Shown here: in pieces, positions 1 to 8,572 of the stretch
How the letters are laid out: the number at the start of each line of letters is the position of its first letter
Position numbering within the stretch: the first letter of the stretch is position 1
Assembly: GCA_002395225.1 (NCBI GenBank)
Contig: DGWH01000092.1
Location: forward strand, 9,266-73,265
From: Christensenella sp. UBA4263
GTDB taxonomy: Bacteria; Bacillota; Clostridia; Christensenellales; Aristaeellaceae
Length of the DNA: 64,000 nt
Direction: 5' to 3'
The notes under the pieces: model-generated
Databases searched by the model: none
What the model was told of the DNA's origin: nothing
The model's input: the letters and a program-made list of their open reading frames with translations, nothing else
Made by a program: the position numbers and the translations under genes

Positions 1-1788
1 GACATCCGGGTGGTGCTCATTAAGCTGGCCGACCGCCTTCACAACATGCGCACCCTCAAATCACAGCCGCCGGAGAGCCAGAAGCGGATTGCGCAGGAAA
101 CGCTGGATATCTATGCACCGCTGGCGCATCGTCTGGGCGTTTATATGATCAAGCAGGAGCTTGAGGACCTGTGCCTGCGTTACCTGGATCCGGATGGGTA
201 TCAGAACCTCATCATCCGGGTGGGAATGAAGCGGGCTGAGCGGGAAAACAGCATTCGTGAGGTCATCTCCGATCTGCAGAAAAAGCTGGAGGAGATGAAT
301 CTGCACTTTGAGATTGACGGCCGGCCGAAGCATTTCTACAGCATCTACCGGAAAATGGTCCTTCAGCACAAACCCTTTGAGCAGATTTTTGACCTGATTG
401 CCATTCGTGTCCTGGTGGACACCGTTCAGGACTGCTATGCGGTTCTCGGTGTGGTTCATACCCTCTGGCGGCAGGTGCCCAATCGATTCAAAGACTATAT
501 TTCCATGCCCAAGCCCAACATGTACCAATCCCTGCATACCACGGTCATCTCGGAAAAGGGCATGCCCTTTGAGGTGCAGATCCGGACCTATGAAATGCAC
601 CGGATCGCCGAATACGGCATTGCAGCCCACTGGCGGTACAAGGAAGGGCGGCATGTGGCGGATTCCCTTGACAATAAGCTTTACTGGCTGCGCCAGATTC
701 TCGACTGGCAGAATGACACCCGGGACAGTGAGGAATTTATCCGTTCACTCAAGGTGGATCTGTTCAGTGATGAGATCTTTGTGTTTACCCCGAAAGGGGA
801 AATCGTCGACCTGCCCAAGGGCGCCATTCCCATTGACTTTGCCTACCGGATCCACAGTGCGGTCGGAAACAAATGTGTCGGCGCCAAGGTAAACGGGCGG
901 ATTGTCACGCTGGACACCCCGCTCAATACCGGTGATTTCGTCGAAATCATCACGCAGCAGAACAGCAAGGGACCCAGCCGCGACTGGCTCAAGATTGTCA
1001 AAACCTCCCAGGCCAAGGCCAAAATCCGTCAGTTCTACAAGAAGGAACTGAAAGATGAAAACATCGCCACCGGCAAGCAGATGCTGGATGCGGAGGCAAA
1101 GCGTCAGGGCCATCATCTCTCCACGCTGCAGAAAACCGAGTACCTGGAACCGATCCTGAGAAAGTTTTCCTTTGCGGACCTTGAGGATCTGTATGCGGCG
1201 GTGGGCAGCGGCGGCATTACCTCCAACCAGGTCATTACCCGCCTGGTGGATGAAATCAGGCAGCAGGAAAAGCCGCTGATTCCGCTTCAGCCACGGGTCA
1301 CTCCGGGACAGGGAACAGCCACGCACACCTCCCAGGGGGGCAAGACGGATACCGGCATCAAGATCGCCGGACTGCCCGGCTGTCAGGTGCATTTTGCCAA
1401 GTGCTGTGCGCCGCTGCCCGGAGATGAGATTATCGGCTATATCACACGGGGACGCGGGGTGACGGTCCATTCAAAGGAATGTGTCAATGTCAACGCCTCC
1501 CATGATCCGGCCCGCTGGGTTGAGGCTGAGTGGGCCGATACCACCAATACCTCGTACAACGGGTCTCTGCAGATCCACTGTCAGGACCGTCACAATCTGC
1601 TGGCCGACATCATGAGTTATCTGACGGCCCTCAAGATCACGGTGACGGCGGTCTCGGCGCGGCTTAATCCGTCCAACCAGACCTGCACCATTGAAATGAC
1701 CCTTCAGGTCGCGAACAAGAAGGAACTGGACTGGGTCATCCGTCAGCTGGAAAAGCGGCAGGATACCATCAGTATTTCGCGAATCTGA
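1..1788 (+). CDS. relA: RelA/SpoT-type (p)ppGpp synthetase/hydrolase, 5' truncated by window edge
   Basis: The reading frame is open from base 1, so the true start lies outside the window. The first residues (IKLADRLHNMRT) are the end of the HD hydrolase domain. The nucleotidyl-synthetase domain follows (RPKHFYSIYRKM near residue 104), then a TGS domain near residue 267, a zinc-finger-like segment with CC at residues 468-469, and a C-terminal ACT domain. This is the order of long RelA/Rel proteins, which make and degrade the alarmone (p)ppGpp on the ribosome. About 595 codons are present; the family is usually about 720-740, so roughly 130-150 residues are missing. The next gene is dtd, the usual clostridial neighbour. 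Whether the hydrolase is active cannot be judged because most of the HD domain is missing. Confidence 0.94.
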   Translation, partial: DIRVVLIKLADRLHNMRTLKSQPPESQKRIAQETLDIYAPLAHRLGVYMIKQELEDLCLRYLDPDGYQNLIIRVGMKRAERENSIREVISDLQKKLEEMNLHFEIDGRPKHFYSIYRKMVLQHKPFEQIFDLIAIRVLVDTVQDCYAVLGVVHTLWRQVPNRFKDYISMPKPNMYQSLHTTVISEKGMPFEVQIRTYEMHRIAEYGIAAHWRYKEGRHVADSLDNKLYWLRQILDWQNDTRDSEEFIRSLKVDLFSDEIFVFTPKGEIVDLPKGAIPIDFAYRIHSAVGNKCVGAKVNGRIVTLDTPLNTGDFVEIITQQNSKGPSRDWLKIVKTSQAKAKIRQFYKKELKDENIATGKQMLDAEAKRQGHHLSTLQKTEYLEPILRKFSFADLEDLYAAVGSGGITSNQVITRLVDEIRQQEKPLIPLQPRVTPGQGTATHTSQGGKTDTGIKIAGLPGCQVHFAKCCAPLPGDEIIGYITRGRGVTVHSKECVNVNASHDPARWVEAEWADTTNTSYNGSLQIHCQDRHNLLADIMSYLTALKITVTAVSARLNPSNQTCTIEMTLQVANKKELDWVIRQLEKRQDTISISRI

Positions 1789-1797
1789 GTCCAACAA

Positions 1798-1830
1798 CCC
1801 GTTTCTGCTCGGATACACTGCAGAAACGGG
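1798..1830 (+). terminator. Stem-loop between relA and dtd, no T tract
   Basis: A perfect 11-bp inverted repeat (CCCGTTTCTGC and its complement) with an 11-nt loop lies between the relA stop and the dtd ribosome binding site. No run of T follows, so intrinsic termination is doubtful. It may be an mRNA-processing or stabilising hairpin inside the operon. Confidence 0.4.
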
Positions 1831-1851
1831 AACATGAACGGGAGGAATTGC

Positions 1852-2301
1852 ATGCGGCTTGTCATCCAGCGTGTTTTACATGCAGAGGTCACGGTAGAGG
1901 GAAAGGAAGTGGGCCGCTGCGGCCACGGTTATATGGTCCTTTGCGGCGCCGAGACAGGGGATACCCAGCAGGATGTGGATTACTGTGTACAGAAAACCGC
2001 CCATCTGCGTATTTTTGAGGATGAGAACGGGAAGATGAACCGGTCCATTCTGGATATCGGCGGTTCCATTCTGGCCATTTCCCAGTTTACGCTGCTGGGC
2101 GACGGGCGTCACGGCAGAAGGCCCAGCTTCGATCAGGCCGAGCGGCCGGAGCAGGCAAAACAGCTGTATGACTGTTACTGTCAGGCCCTTCGGGACATGG
2201 GCATTCCGGTTGAATGCGGCATTTTCGGGGCGGATATGAAAGTCTCCCTTGTCAATGACGGGCCGGTAACCCTTCTGATGGATTCACGAAAGGGGTTTTA
2301 A
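1852..2301 (+). CDS. dtd: D-aminoacyl-tRNA deacylase
   Basis: This cytoplasmic proofreading enzyme releases D-amino acids (for example D-Tyr) from mischarged tRNA. The protein is 149 residues, the normal family size, and shows the two cross-subunit active-site signatures, SQFTLLGDGRHGRRPSF and NDGPVTLLMD. The start was set at the ATG at 1852, which has GGAGG at 1841-1845 six bases upstream. An in-frame ATG at 1834 has no ribosome binding site and would add six non-conserved residues. It lies directly downstream of relA and 3 bp upstream of a metallo-hydrolase gene, as in many Clostridia. Confidence 0.95.
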   Translation: MRLVIQRVLHAEVTVEGKEVGRCGHGYMVLCGAETGDTQQDVDYCVQKTAHLRIFEDENGKMNRSILDIGGSILAISQFTLLGDGRHGRRPSFDQAERPEQAKQLYDCYCQALRDMGIPVECGIFGADMKVSLVNDGPVTLLMDSRKGF

Positions 2302-2304
2302 AGA

Positions 2305-2892
2305 GTGACCATTTATACACTGTCCGATGATGACTTTCTCGGGGCGAACTGCTATGTGGTGAAAACGGAGGAAGGTTGTATCGTGATTGACGCGGGCGTC
2401 CCTCTTGAGACGGTTCAGCAGCGTGCCGGCAATTGTCCCATTGCGGCTGTCCTTCTGACACATGCACATGTGGATCATGTCCTGTACCTTCAGATGTATA
2501 CCGCGAAGGGTATCCCCGTCTATCTTCACGAAGCGGACAATGCTGCCATGGGCGATCCGGAGCTGAACCTTTCCTCGGACCTGCTTGAAACCATGACGTT
2601 TCCTGCGGCAGACCACCTGATCCGGGAAGGGGACCGGCTGTCTCTGGCGGGGCTGGATATTGAGGTCCTGCATACCCCCGGACACACGCCGGGATCCGTC
2701 TGTTTCCGGATCGGGGATGACCTGTTCTCCGGCGACACGCTGTTTCGGAGCGGCTATGGACGCGTCGATTTTCCCGGGGGAAATGTCGCTGATATGGCTG
2801 CCAGTCTGAAACGGCTGAAAAAACTGCCCGGGCAGACCCGGGTATATCCCGGCCACGGCGGGCCGACCACCATCGCCAGGGAGCAGTGGTAA
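2305..2892 (+). CDS. Metallo-beta-lactamase-fold hydrolase, glyoxalase II-like
   Basis: A 195-residue cytoplasmic hydrolase of the metallo-beta-lactamase superfamily. The metal-binding motif LTHAHVDH is present, followed by HTPGHTPGSVC, FSGDTLF and YPGHGGPTT, which supply the remaining His and Asp ligands. It starts with GTG three bases after the dtd stop, with AAAGGGG nearby. The short glyoxalase II-like form between dtd and hemZ is a conserved clostridial arrangement. The substrate is unknown; hydroxyacylglutathione hydrolase is often annotated by similarity, but Clostridia generally lack glutathione, so a different thioester is more likely. Confidence 0.88.
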   Translation: MTIYTLSDDDFLGANCYVVKTEEGCIVIDAGVPLETVQQRAGNCPIAAVLLTHAHVDHVLYLQMYTAKGIPVYLHEADNAAMGDPELNLSSDLLETMTFPAADHLIREGDRLSLAGLDIEVLHTPGHTPGSVCFRIGDDLFSGDTLFRSGYGRVDFPGGNVADMAASLKRLKKLPGQTRVYPGHGGPTTIAREQW

Positions 2893-2895
2893 GTC

Positions 2896-4374
2896 ATGCC
2901 AAGAATGCAGATTGTAACAGATGAGCCCTGTTTTCAGAACGATCTGGGCGATGTCATCCGTCTGTTTTTCGGCGAAGGCGCCGCGGATGAGGACGGCAGG
3001 GACATTCTTACTCATACACACCGCGAGGAAAACGGCCTCTGGACCGATACGGTCCGGCTGGAGCTGGAGGGCCAGTCCCAGCTCTACACGCTCAGTGCAC
3101 CGGCTGTGTCCGGCACGCCGGTGGAGGTGCGCCGCTATGCCAAGCGCCTGGCCAAGCGCACCGCCTATCAGGCCCTCAAGCAGGCCACGGGCCGGGAACT
3201 GCCCTGGGGCTCTCTGACCGGCATCCGGCCATCCCGCCTGTTCCGTCAGCAGATGGAAACCGGGCTGACGGCGGAGGAGACGGAGCGCCTGTTCCGGGAC
3301 GAGTTTGATGTGTCACCGGATCGAATTGCCCTGGTCCGGGAGGTCCTGGACACCCAGCAGGGCATGACGGACGGGAATCCGGATGAGATGGACCTGTATG
3401 TTGGCATTCCGTTTTGCACCACCCGCTGTTCCTACTGCTCCTTTTCCTCTGGCGTTATCGGCGACGGGCATCTGGTGGAGCCGTACCTTACTGCACTGCT
3501 GTCGGAAATCGAGGCCTGTGCCGCTCTGGCACGGGAACATCACCTTCTCATCCGGACCGCCTATATCGGCGGCGGAACGCCCACCAGCCTCAGCGCCTCG
3601 CAGCTGAATCGTCTGCTCCGGTTCATGCATGAGTCGTTTCCGGATCTCTCGGAATGGACGGTGGAGGCGGGCCGCCCGGATACCATTGACCGCGCAAAAC
3701 TTTCTGTGATGCGCCAGTTTCCCGTAACCCGGATCAGCATCAACCCGCAGTCCATGAATGATGTGACCCTGGCCGCCATCGGCCGTGCCCATTCGGCAGC
3801 GGACTGTCTGCGAGCCTTTGAGGAGGCCCGGGCAGCCGGCTTTGAGGATATCAACATGGACATCATCACGGCGCTGCCCGGTGAGGATCTCCCCATGTTC
3901 CGGCATACCCTTGAGGTCATCGGCGATCTTCAGCCGGATAGCCTGACGGTCCATACGCTGGCCATCAAACATGCCTCGAAGTTGCATGAGATACGTTATG
4001 AGCAGCGCACGGATGAGATGATTACACAGATGGCCGATGAGGGACGGGCACTGGCCCACCGGCTGGGGATGCGGGCTTATTATCTGTACAGACAGAAATA
4101 CATGGCCTCAAACCTTGAAAACGTGGGGTATGCCCGGCCCGGGAAAATCTGCCGGTACAATATCGACAACATGGAGGAGACAAAGGGCGTGCTGGCACTG
4201 GGGGCTGGTGCCATTTCCAAGCGCCTGATGGGTCATGACCAGCGCATTCTGCGAGCCCCAAATGTGTCCAATATTGAGACCTATATCAGCCGGGTCAATG
4301 AGATGGTGCAGCGAAAAGCGGACATGCTCAAGGCAAAACCGGAAGGGGAGGAAAACCATGATACTCTCGGATAA
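2896..4374 (+). CDS. hemZ: HemZ-type radical SAM coproporphyrinogen dehydrogenase family protein
   Basis: A 492-residue radical SAM protein. The [4Fe-4S]-binding CTTRCSYC motif is at residues 175-182, and the SAM-binding GGGTPTSL motif follows. The long N-terminal region of about 170 residues before the radical SAM core is typical of HemZ and not of HemN. HemZ is annotated as an oxygen-independent coproporphyrinogen III dehydrogenase of haem synthesis. Many strict anaerobes that carry it lack other haem genes, so its real substrate here is uncertain. The gene begins 3 bp after the hydrolase stop and overlaps the next gene by 17 bp, which suggests translational coupling. Confidence 0.9.
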   Translation: MPRMQIVTDEPCFQNDLGDVIRLFFGEGAADEDGRDILTHTHREENGLWTDTVRLELEGQSQLYTLSAPAVSGTPVEVRRYAKRLAKRTAYQALKQATGRELPWGSLTGIRPSRLFRQQMETGLTAEETERLFRDEFDVSPDRIALVREVLDTQQGMTDGNPDEMDLYVGIPFCTTRCSYCSFSSGVIGDGHLVEPYLTALLSEIEACAALAREHHLLIRTAYIGGGTPTSLSASQLNRLLRFMHESFPDLSEWTVEAGRPDTIDRAKLSVMRQFPVTRISINPQSMNDVTLAAIGRAHSAADCLRAFEEARAAGFEDINMDIITALPGEDLPMFRHTLEVIGDLQPDSLTVHTLAIKHASKLHEIRYEQRTDEMITQMADEGRALAHRLGMRAYYLYRQKYMASNLENVGYARPGKICRYNIDNMEETKGVLALGAGAISKRLMGHDQRILRAPNVSNIETYISRVNEMVQRKADMLKAKPEGEENHDTLG

Positions 4375-5335
4375 ACAGGCCCTTCGAAAATGCATCAAAC
4401 AGGTGATCCGTCAGAGCGAAACCATTGATACGGTCCTGTTTAATCCGCTGACAGATGACATCGGGCTGGAGCCCATGCTCAAAAGCATTCCCGGCGGTGA
4501 ACGTCTGCGGGCCGGAACCGGCGAAACACCGATCTCCGACAGGGCCGCAGAAATGTATGCTGCCTTCAATGCCCTGGGCATTCCGCTGAACAGCTTTGAA
4601 GAAGCCGGAACGCAGCAGAAGCTCTACGCCAGGGAAACCTGGATACGGGAAATTCTGGATGTGATGCCGGCCAGGAACGTCCTGACGGTCGTTCCCATGA
4701 ATGCCCCGTCAACACCTGCCAACATGGACAACCGCTTCGTTCCGCTTCTGCGCGTGGAGGAGGAACAGGTCAGTATAGGCCGGTACGGACTGAACCTTGA
4801 GGCGGAGGCGGGGAATATCTTCGAGACATCCGTGCGTCTTGGAACCCGGCAGATTCTGCTGAACGGATTCCGCGAGGATTTCCTTCACTACTGCCTCCTG
4901 CCGCTCGCGGAGGATCACCACCTGATTCTCCATCTCTGCCTTGACAAGGGACGGGAACTGGCCCGACTCCTGCAGCTCATGAGCGGATTTCCCCAGGCAC
5001 ATTGCGTCATCTATATGCCGGACACGGCGGAGGAGGAACTGATTTCCGCCGCACAGGGGCGGCAACGGATTTACCCGGTCATCCGTTCCCTCCGAAACAT
5101 GGAGGCAGCCGCGTCGGCACTGGGATTCCGCTTTCATCCGCTGGCCGGATTTTCGGCTCTGCCCGAGCAGATGCTGGGCAGATGGATACGGATACGGGAT
5201 CAGCTCAGTGACCTGATGACGGAGCAATATGTAAAACTGGCCAGAACCGGTTATGAACTCACCAGTGAGGCCATTGAAAAGGATCTTTCGGGATTCCTTT
5301 GCAATAACCTGCAGGATTTCTGCGGAATTGAATGA
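4358..5335 (+). CDS. Protein of unknown function, weakly uronate isomerase/amidohydrolase-like
   Basis: I do not recognise this 325-residue protein with confidence. The start is the ATG at 4358, preceded by GGGGAGG, and it overlaps the end of hemZ. The C-terminal part (LGRWIRIRDQLSDLMTEQY, then NNLQDFCG) resembles the tail of glucuronate isomerase and TIM-barrel amidohydrolases. The metal-binding His-x-His motif of those enzymes is not visible, so it is either divergent or inactive. No signal peptide or membrane segment is seen. Position between hemZ and a cyclophilin gene does not suggest a pathway. Many Clostridia have hisS near this position; it is absent here. Confidence 0.7.
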   Translation: MILSDKQALRKCIKQVIRQSETIDTVLFNPLTDDIGLEPMLKSIPGGERLRAGTGETPISDRAAEMYAAFNALGIPLNSFEEAGTQQKLYARETWIREILDVMPARNVLTVVPMNAPSTPANMDNRFVPLLRVEEEQVSIGRYGLNLEAEAGNIFETSVRLGTRQILLNGFREDFLHYCLLPLAEDHHLILHLCLDKGRELARLLQLMSGFPQAHCVIYMPDTAEEELISAAQGRQRIYPVIRSLRNMEAAASALGFRFHPLAGFSALPEQMLGRWIRIRDQLSDLMTEQYVKLARTGYELTSEAIEKDLSGFLCNNLQDFCGIE

Positions 5336-5356
5336 ACCAATAGAGAGGAAAAGAAG

Positions 5357-5875
5357 ATGAATCCGACTTTTACAATTGAAATGATGAACGGCAAGACAAT
5401 GAAAGGCGAACTGTATCCGGAGATTGCGCCCGAGAGTGTGGGCAATTTCGTCGCTCTGGCCAACAGCGGCTTTTATGATGGTCTGATCTTCCATCGGGTC
5501 ATTCCCGGCTTTATGATTCAGGGAGGCGATCCGAACGGCATGGGTACCGGCGGACCGGGATATACCATCCGCGGCGAATTCCGGATGAACGGTTTCCCGA
5601 ACAATCTTGCCCATACCCGCGGGGTTCTTTCCATGGCCCGGTCCATGATGCCCAACTCCGCCGGCTCCCAGTTTTTCATCATGGTGGCAAATGCCCCGCA
5701 TCTGGATGGCTCCTATGCCGCCTTTGGCCGGGTCACGGAGGGCATGGACACCGCGGACCTCATTGTCAGCGTCCAGACCAATTCCATGGACAAGCCGCTT
5801 GAGCCGCAGGTCATCAAGAGCATCCGCGTGGAGACCAACGGAAACACCTATCCGTTCACCAAGCTCGGAAAGTAA
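5357..5875 (+). CDS. Cyclophilin-type peptidyl-prolyl cis-trans isomerase
   Basis: A 172-residue cyclophilin that catalyses isomerisation of X-Pro bonds during protein folding. The family core is clear: FHRVIPGFMIQGGD contains the catalytic Arg, and SAGSQFFIM and HLDGSYAAFGRV follow. There is no signal peptide, so it acts in the cytoplasm. AGAGGAAAAGAAG precedes the ATG at 5357. It ends 3 bp before zapA. Confidence 0.95.
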   Translation: MNPTFTIEMMNGKTMKGELYPEIAPESVGNFVALANSGFYDGLIFHRVIPGFMIQGGDPNGMGTGGPGYTIRGEFRMNGFPNNLAHTRGVLSMARSMMPNSAGSQFFIMVANAPHLDGSYAAFGRVTEGMDTADLIVSVQTNSMDKPLEPQVIKSIRVETNGNTYPFTKLGK

Positions 5876-5878
5876 CGG

Positions 5879-6166
5879 GTGAATGCGGTGGAAAAGCGGA
5901 AAGTCGTCCTTCGCGTCATGGGAAAGGAATACGCGCTGGTAACGGATCAGTCAGAGGAACAGCTGGTCCGTATCACCAGCTATGTGGACCGCCGCATGCG
6001 CGAGCTCGCTGTTCTGTCGCGGGCAAATGAGGGGATGCTTCCTCTTCTGACATGTATGACCCTGGCAGAGGAACTGATCAATTCACAGAACGAAAACAAG
6101 CGTCTGGTGCGTGAACTTTCCATGATGCAGGACAAAATGCGGCAGCTGGAAAAAGCACCGGAATAA
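5879..6166 (+). CDS. zapA: Cell division protein ZapA
   Basis: A 95-residue ZapA-family protein that bundles FtsZ filaments at the division ring. The N-terminal beta-strand region (KVVLRVMGKEYAL) and YVDRRMREL are followed by a helical, coiled-coil C-terminus rich in Glu, Asn and Arg. The start is GTG at 5879, 3 bp after the cyclophilin stop, with only a weak GGAAAG upstream. The order zapA, U32 peptidase, mutS2 is common in Bacillota. An intrinsic terminator begins 15 bp after its stop codon. Confidence 0.85.
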   Translation: MNAVEKRKVVLRVMGKEYALVTDQSEEQLVRITSYVDRRMRELAVLSRANEGMLPLLTCMTLAEELINSQNENKRLVRELSMMQDKMRQLEKAPE

Positions 6167-6180
6167 TGACGGAAACAGAG

Positions 6181-6217
6181 AAAGCGAAAATACCAGTACC
6201 GGTGTTTTCGCTTTTTT
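6181..6217 (+). terminator. Rho-independent terminator after zapA
   Basis: AAAGCGAAAA (6181-6190) pairs with TTTTCGCTTT (6205-6214), extended by ACC/GGT near the loop, and T residues follow to 6217. It lies before the GGAGG of the U32 gene. It therefore argues against a U32 start at 6166, which would place the hairpin in the coding sequence. Confidence 0.75.
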
Positions 6218-6228
6218 CGGAGGAACAG

Positions 6229-8538
6229 ATGGAACTATTAGCGCCGGCTGGAAACCGAAAGGCTCTGGATGCTGCCATTGCGGCAGGTGCAGATGCCATT
6301 TACCTGGGATATACGGCCTTTTCTGCCAGAAGCTATGCAGGAAACTTTGATGAAAAGGGCCTGGCGGACGCCGTTCGGGCAGCGCATCAGATGGGACGGC
6401 GAATCTACGTGACGGTAAACACACTGGTCAAGGAAGAGGAGCTGCCGGAGCTGACCGAGGCACTGAGGGTCATTCGGGACTCCGGTGCGGATGCCATTCT
6501 GGTGCAGGATCTGGGTGTTCTCCGCGTCGCCAGGACCGCTTTCCCGGATCTGGTCATTCATGCCAGTACGCAGATGACGGTCAACAATGTTGAGGGCGTA
6601 CAGCTGCTCCGTGATCTGGGCGTCCGTCGGGTCGTTCCGGCAAGAGAATGCCGGATCAGCGAACTTCATGCCATGGCCAGGACCGGCGTGGAGATTGAAG
6701 CGTTTGTCCACGGGGCCCTCTGTGTCTGCGTGTCCGGTCAGTGCCTTTTCTCGGGGATGATCGGCGGCCGCAGCGGAAACCGGGGGAAATGCTCGCAGCC
6801 CTGCCGGCTGCCGTACACGCTCAGTGACGGAACCCGCGGGTATCTCCTGTCCCCGAAAGACCTCATGCTGATTTCAAGAATCCGGGAACTCCGCGAGGCG
6901 GGAATTGAATCGCTTAAGATTGAAGGGCGCATGAAGAGTCCGGAATACGTGGCCACGGTGACGGACTGCTATCGCCGGGCAATGGATACGGCGGCAATGC
7001 CATCCCAGCAGGATCTTTTCGCGCTGCGTCAGATTTTCAACCGGGGCGGCTTTACCGAGGGATATGTCTTTTCCCAGAATCATCGTGCCCTGATGAGCTG
7101 GGAAAAGCCCAATCACCAGGGCATCCCTGCCGGAAAGATTACCGGCATCTCCGGAAACCGCATTCTGGTCACGGCCGAGACGGATATCGAAACAGGCGAT
7201 GTGTTCCAGCTCCGCAGCAATGCCTCGGAACAGGAAATTGTTTACAAAGGGCCTGCCACCCGGAAAGGGAAAACCTTTGCGCTCCAGGCCGGGACGCATC
7301 AGGCCCGGCCCGGGGACATCGTGTGGCGGCTGGTCAGTGTCCGCCTCAATGAGCACGCCCGGTCATTTCAGGCCTCGGAGCATCCGCGGATTCCGATTCG
7401 GGCAGCGCTTGTGGCCAATCCGGGTGAGCCGGCCTGTCTCACCCTGACGGATCCGGACGGGCACACTGGCCGGGCCGCTGGTACGGTCCCTGTCCAGAAA
7501 GCCGACAGCAATGCCCTGACGGAAACGGGGCTGATGCGGACCCTTGGGAAACTGCGGGAAACCCCTTACACGCTTGAGAAAGTCGAACTGACTGGAACCG
7601 GGGCATTCCTTCCGGTGAGTGAACTCAATCAGCTGCGGCGCACCGCCGTTGCGGCACTGATGCACCGCGCCGGTCCCGCAGCGGTGGAGATCCGCAGTAC
7701 GCCGCTGCCCGCGCAGGAGCGCGGACTGATTGCCGTTACGGAAAACCCGGAGGAAGCCGCGGCGATGCTTGCGGCAGGGGCGGATCAGGTGGCCTGGTAT
7801 CCCAGAGATTACCGGATCGATTCCCTTCAGCAATCGGCGGAAAAGCTGACCGCACCGGTTATCTTTGTGCTGCCTCAGGTGACCGAAACCGGGGAACTGG
7901 AGGCCCTGCACGACTTTACAGCCCAAAACAGCGCCCGGTTTACCGCGGTTCAGATCAACAATATCGGCCAGATCGGGAACTGGCCGGTGCCCATGGTGGG
8001 CGGTCAGAGCCTCAACGTCATGAATTCCGAGTGTGCCCGTCTCCTGACCCAACTGGGACTGGGCCGGCTGACCCTGTCCTGTGAGCTCAACGCAAAGGAA
8101 ATCCGCCGGCTCAAAGAAGCAGGCGGAAACTATGAACTGGAGTGTTACGGGCGTGTGCAGCTGATGCTGCTGTCCCACTGCCCGAGAAGGACCAGAGCCG
8201 GGGATGTGCATACCGACGGGCTTTGCAATGCCTGTCAGGCCGACAATGGCTGGTGCGAGACACTGACGGACCGGAAGGGGATGACCTTCCCGCTGCGGCG
8301 GATAAAGATGCAGGACCGGTGCCAGATTTCACTTTACAACAGCGTTGTGACGGATATGGCCAGACATGCAGGCGTTTTGCGTTCACTTGACTGCGTCTGG
8401 CGGCTGATGTTTACGGATGAACCGCCTGAGACGCGGCTTGCCGTGATCCGGGCCTACCGGCGCCTGCTTGATACCGGCGAGGCACCCGAACCGGTGATGA
8501 ACGGAACGGCCGGGCATCTGATGCGCGGCGTCGAATAA
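6229..8538 (+). CDS. Peptidase U32 family protein, long form
   Basis: A 769-residue U32 protein beginning MELLAPAGN. The family signature around HGALCVCVSGQC with nearby CSQPC (about residues 160-190) carries the conserved cysteines that in characterised members bind an iron-sulfur cluster. A second Cys group near the C-terminus (DGLCNAC) completes the long form. U32 proteins were first described as collagenases, but several now act in RNA modification; RlhA hydroxylates a 23S rRNA cytidine. RNA hydroxylation is my preferred reading for this length. The start at 6229 has GGAGG at 6219-6223; an upstream in-frame ATG at 6166 would span a terminator. Confidence 0.88.
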   Translation: MELLAPAGNRKALDAAIAAGADAIYLGYTAFSARSYAGNFDEKGLADAVRAAHQMGRRIYVTVNTLVKEEELPELTEALRVIRDSGADAILVQDLGVLRVARTAFPDLVIHASTQMTVNNVEGVQLLRDLGVRRVVPARECRISELHAMARTGVEIEAFVHGALCVCVSGQCLFSGMIGGRSGNRGKCSQPCRLPYTLSDGTRGYLLSPKDLMLISRIRELREAGIESLKIEGRMKSPEYVATVTDCYRRAMDTAAMPSQQDLFALRQIFNRGGFTEGYVFSQNHRALMSWEKPNHQGIPAGKITGISGNRILVTAETDIETGDVFQLRSNASEQEIVYKGPATRKGKTFALQAGTHQARPGDIVWRLVSVRLNEHARSFQASEHPRIPIRAALVANPGEPACLTLTDPDGHTGRAAGTVPVQKADSNALTETGLMRTLGKLRETPYTLEKVELTGTGAFLPVSELNQLRRTAVAALMHRAGPAAVEIRSTPLPAQERGLIAVTENPEEAAAMLAAGADQVAWYPRDYRIDSLQQSAEKLTAPVIFVLPQVTETGELEALHDFTAQNSARFTAVQINNIGQIGNWPVPMVGGQSLNVMNSECARLLTQLGLGRLTLSCELNAKEIRRLKEAGGNYELECYGRVQLMLLSHCPRRTRAGDVHTDGLCNACQADNGWCETLTDRKGMTFPLRRIKMQDRCQISLYNSVVTDMARHAGVLRSLDCVWRLMFTDEPPETRLAVIRAYRRLLDTGEAPEPVMNGTAGHLMRGVE

Positions 8539-8572
8539 AGGCAATGAATAGGGGAACATATGGAGGGAAAAA

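Noticed and set aside
6166..6228. Upstream start for the U32 gene at 6166
   Set aside because: It would translate through a rho-independent terminator and lacks a ribosome binding site; GGAGG and the conserved MELLAPAGN start are at 6219-6229.
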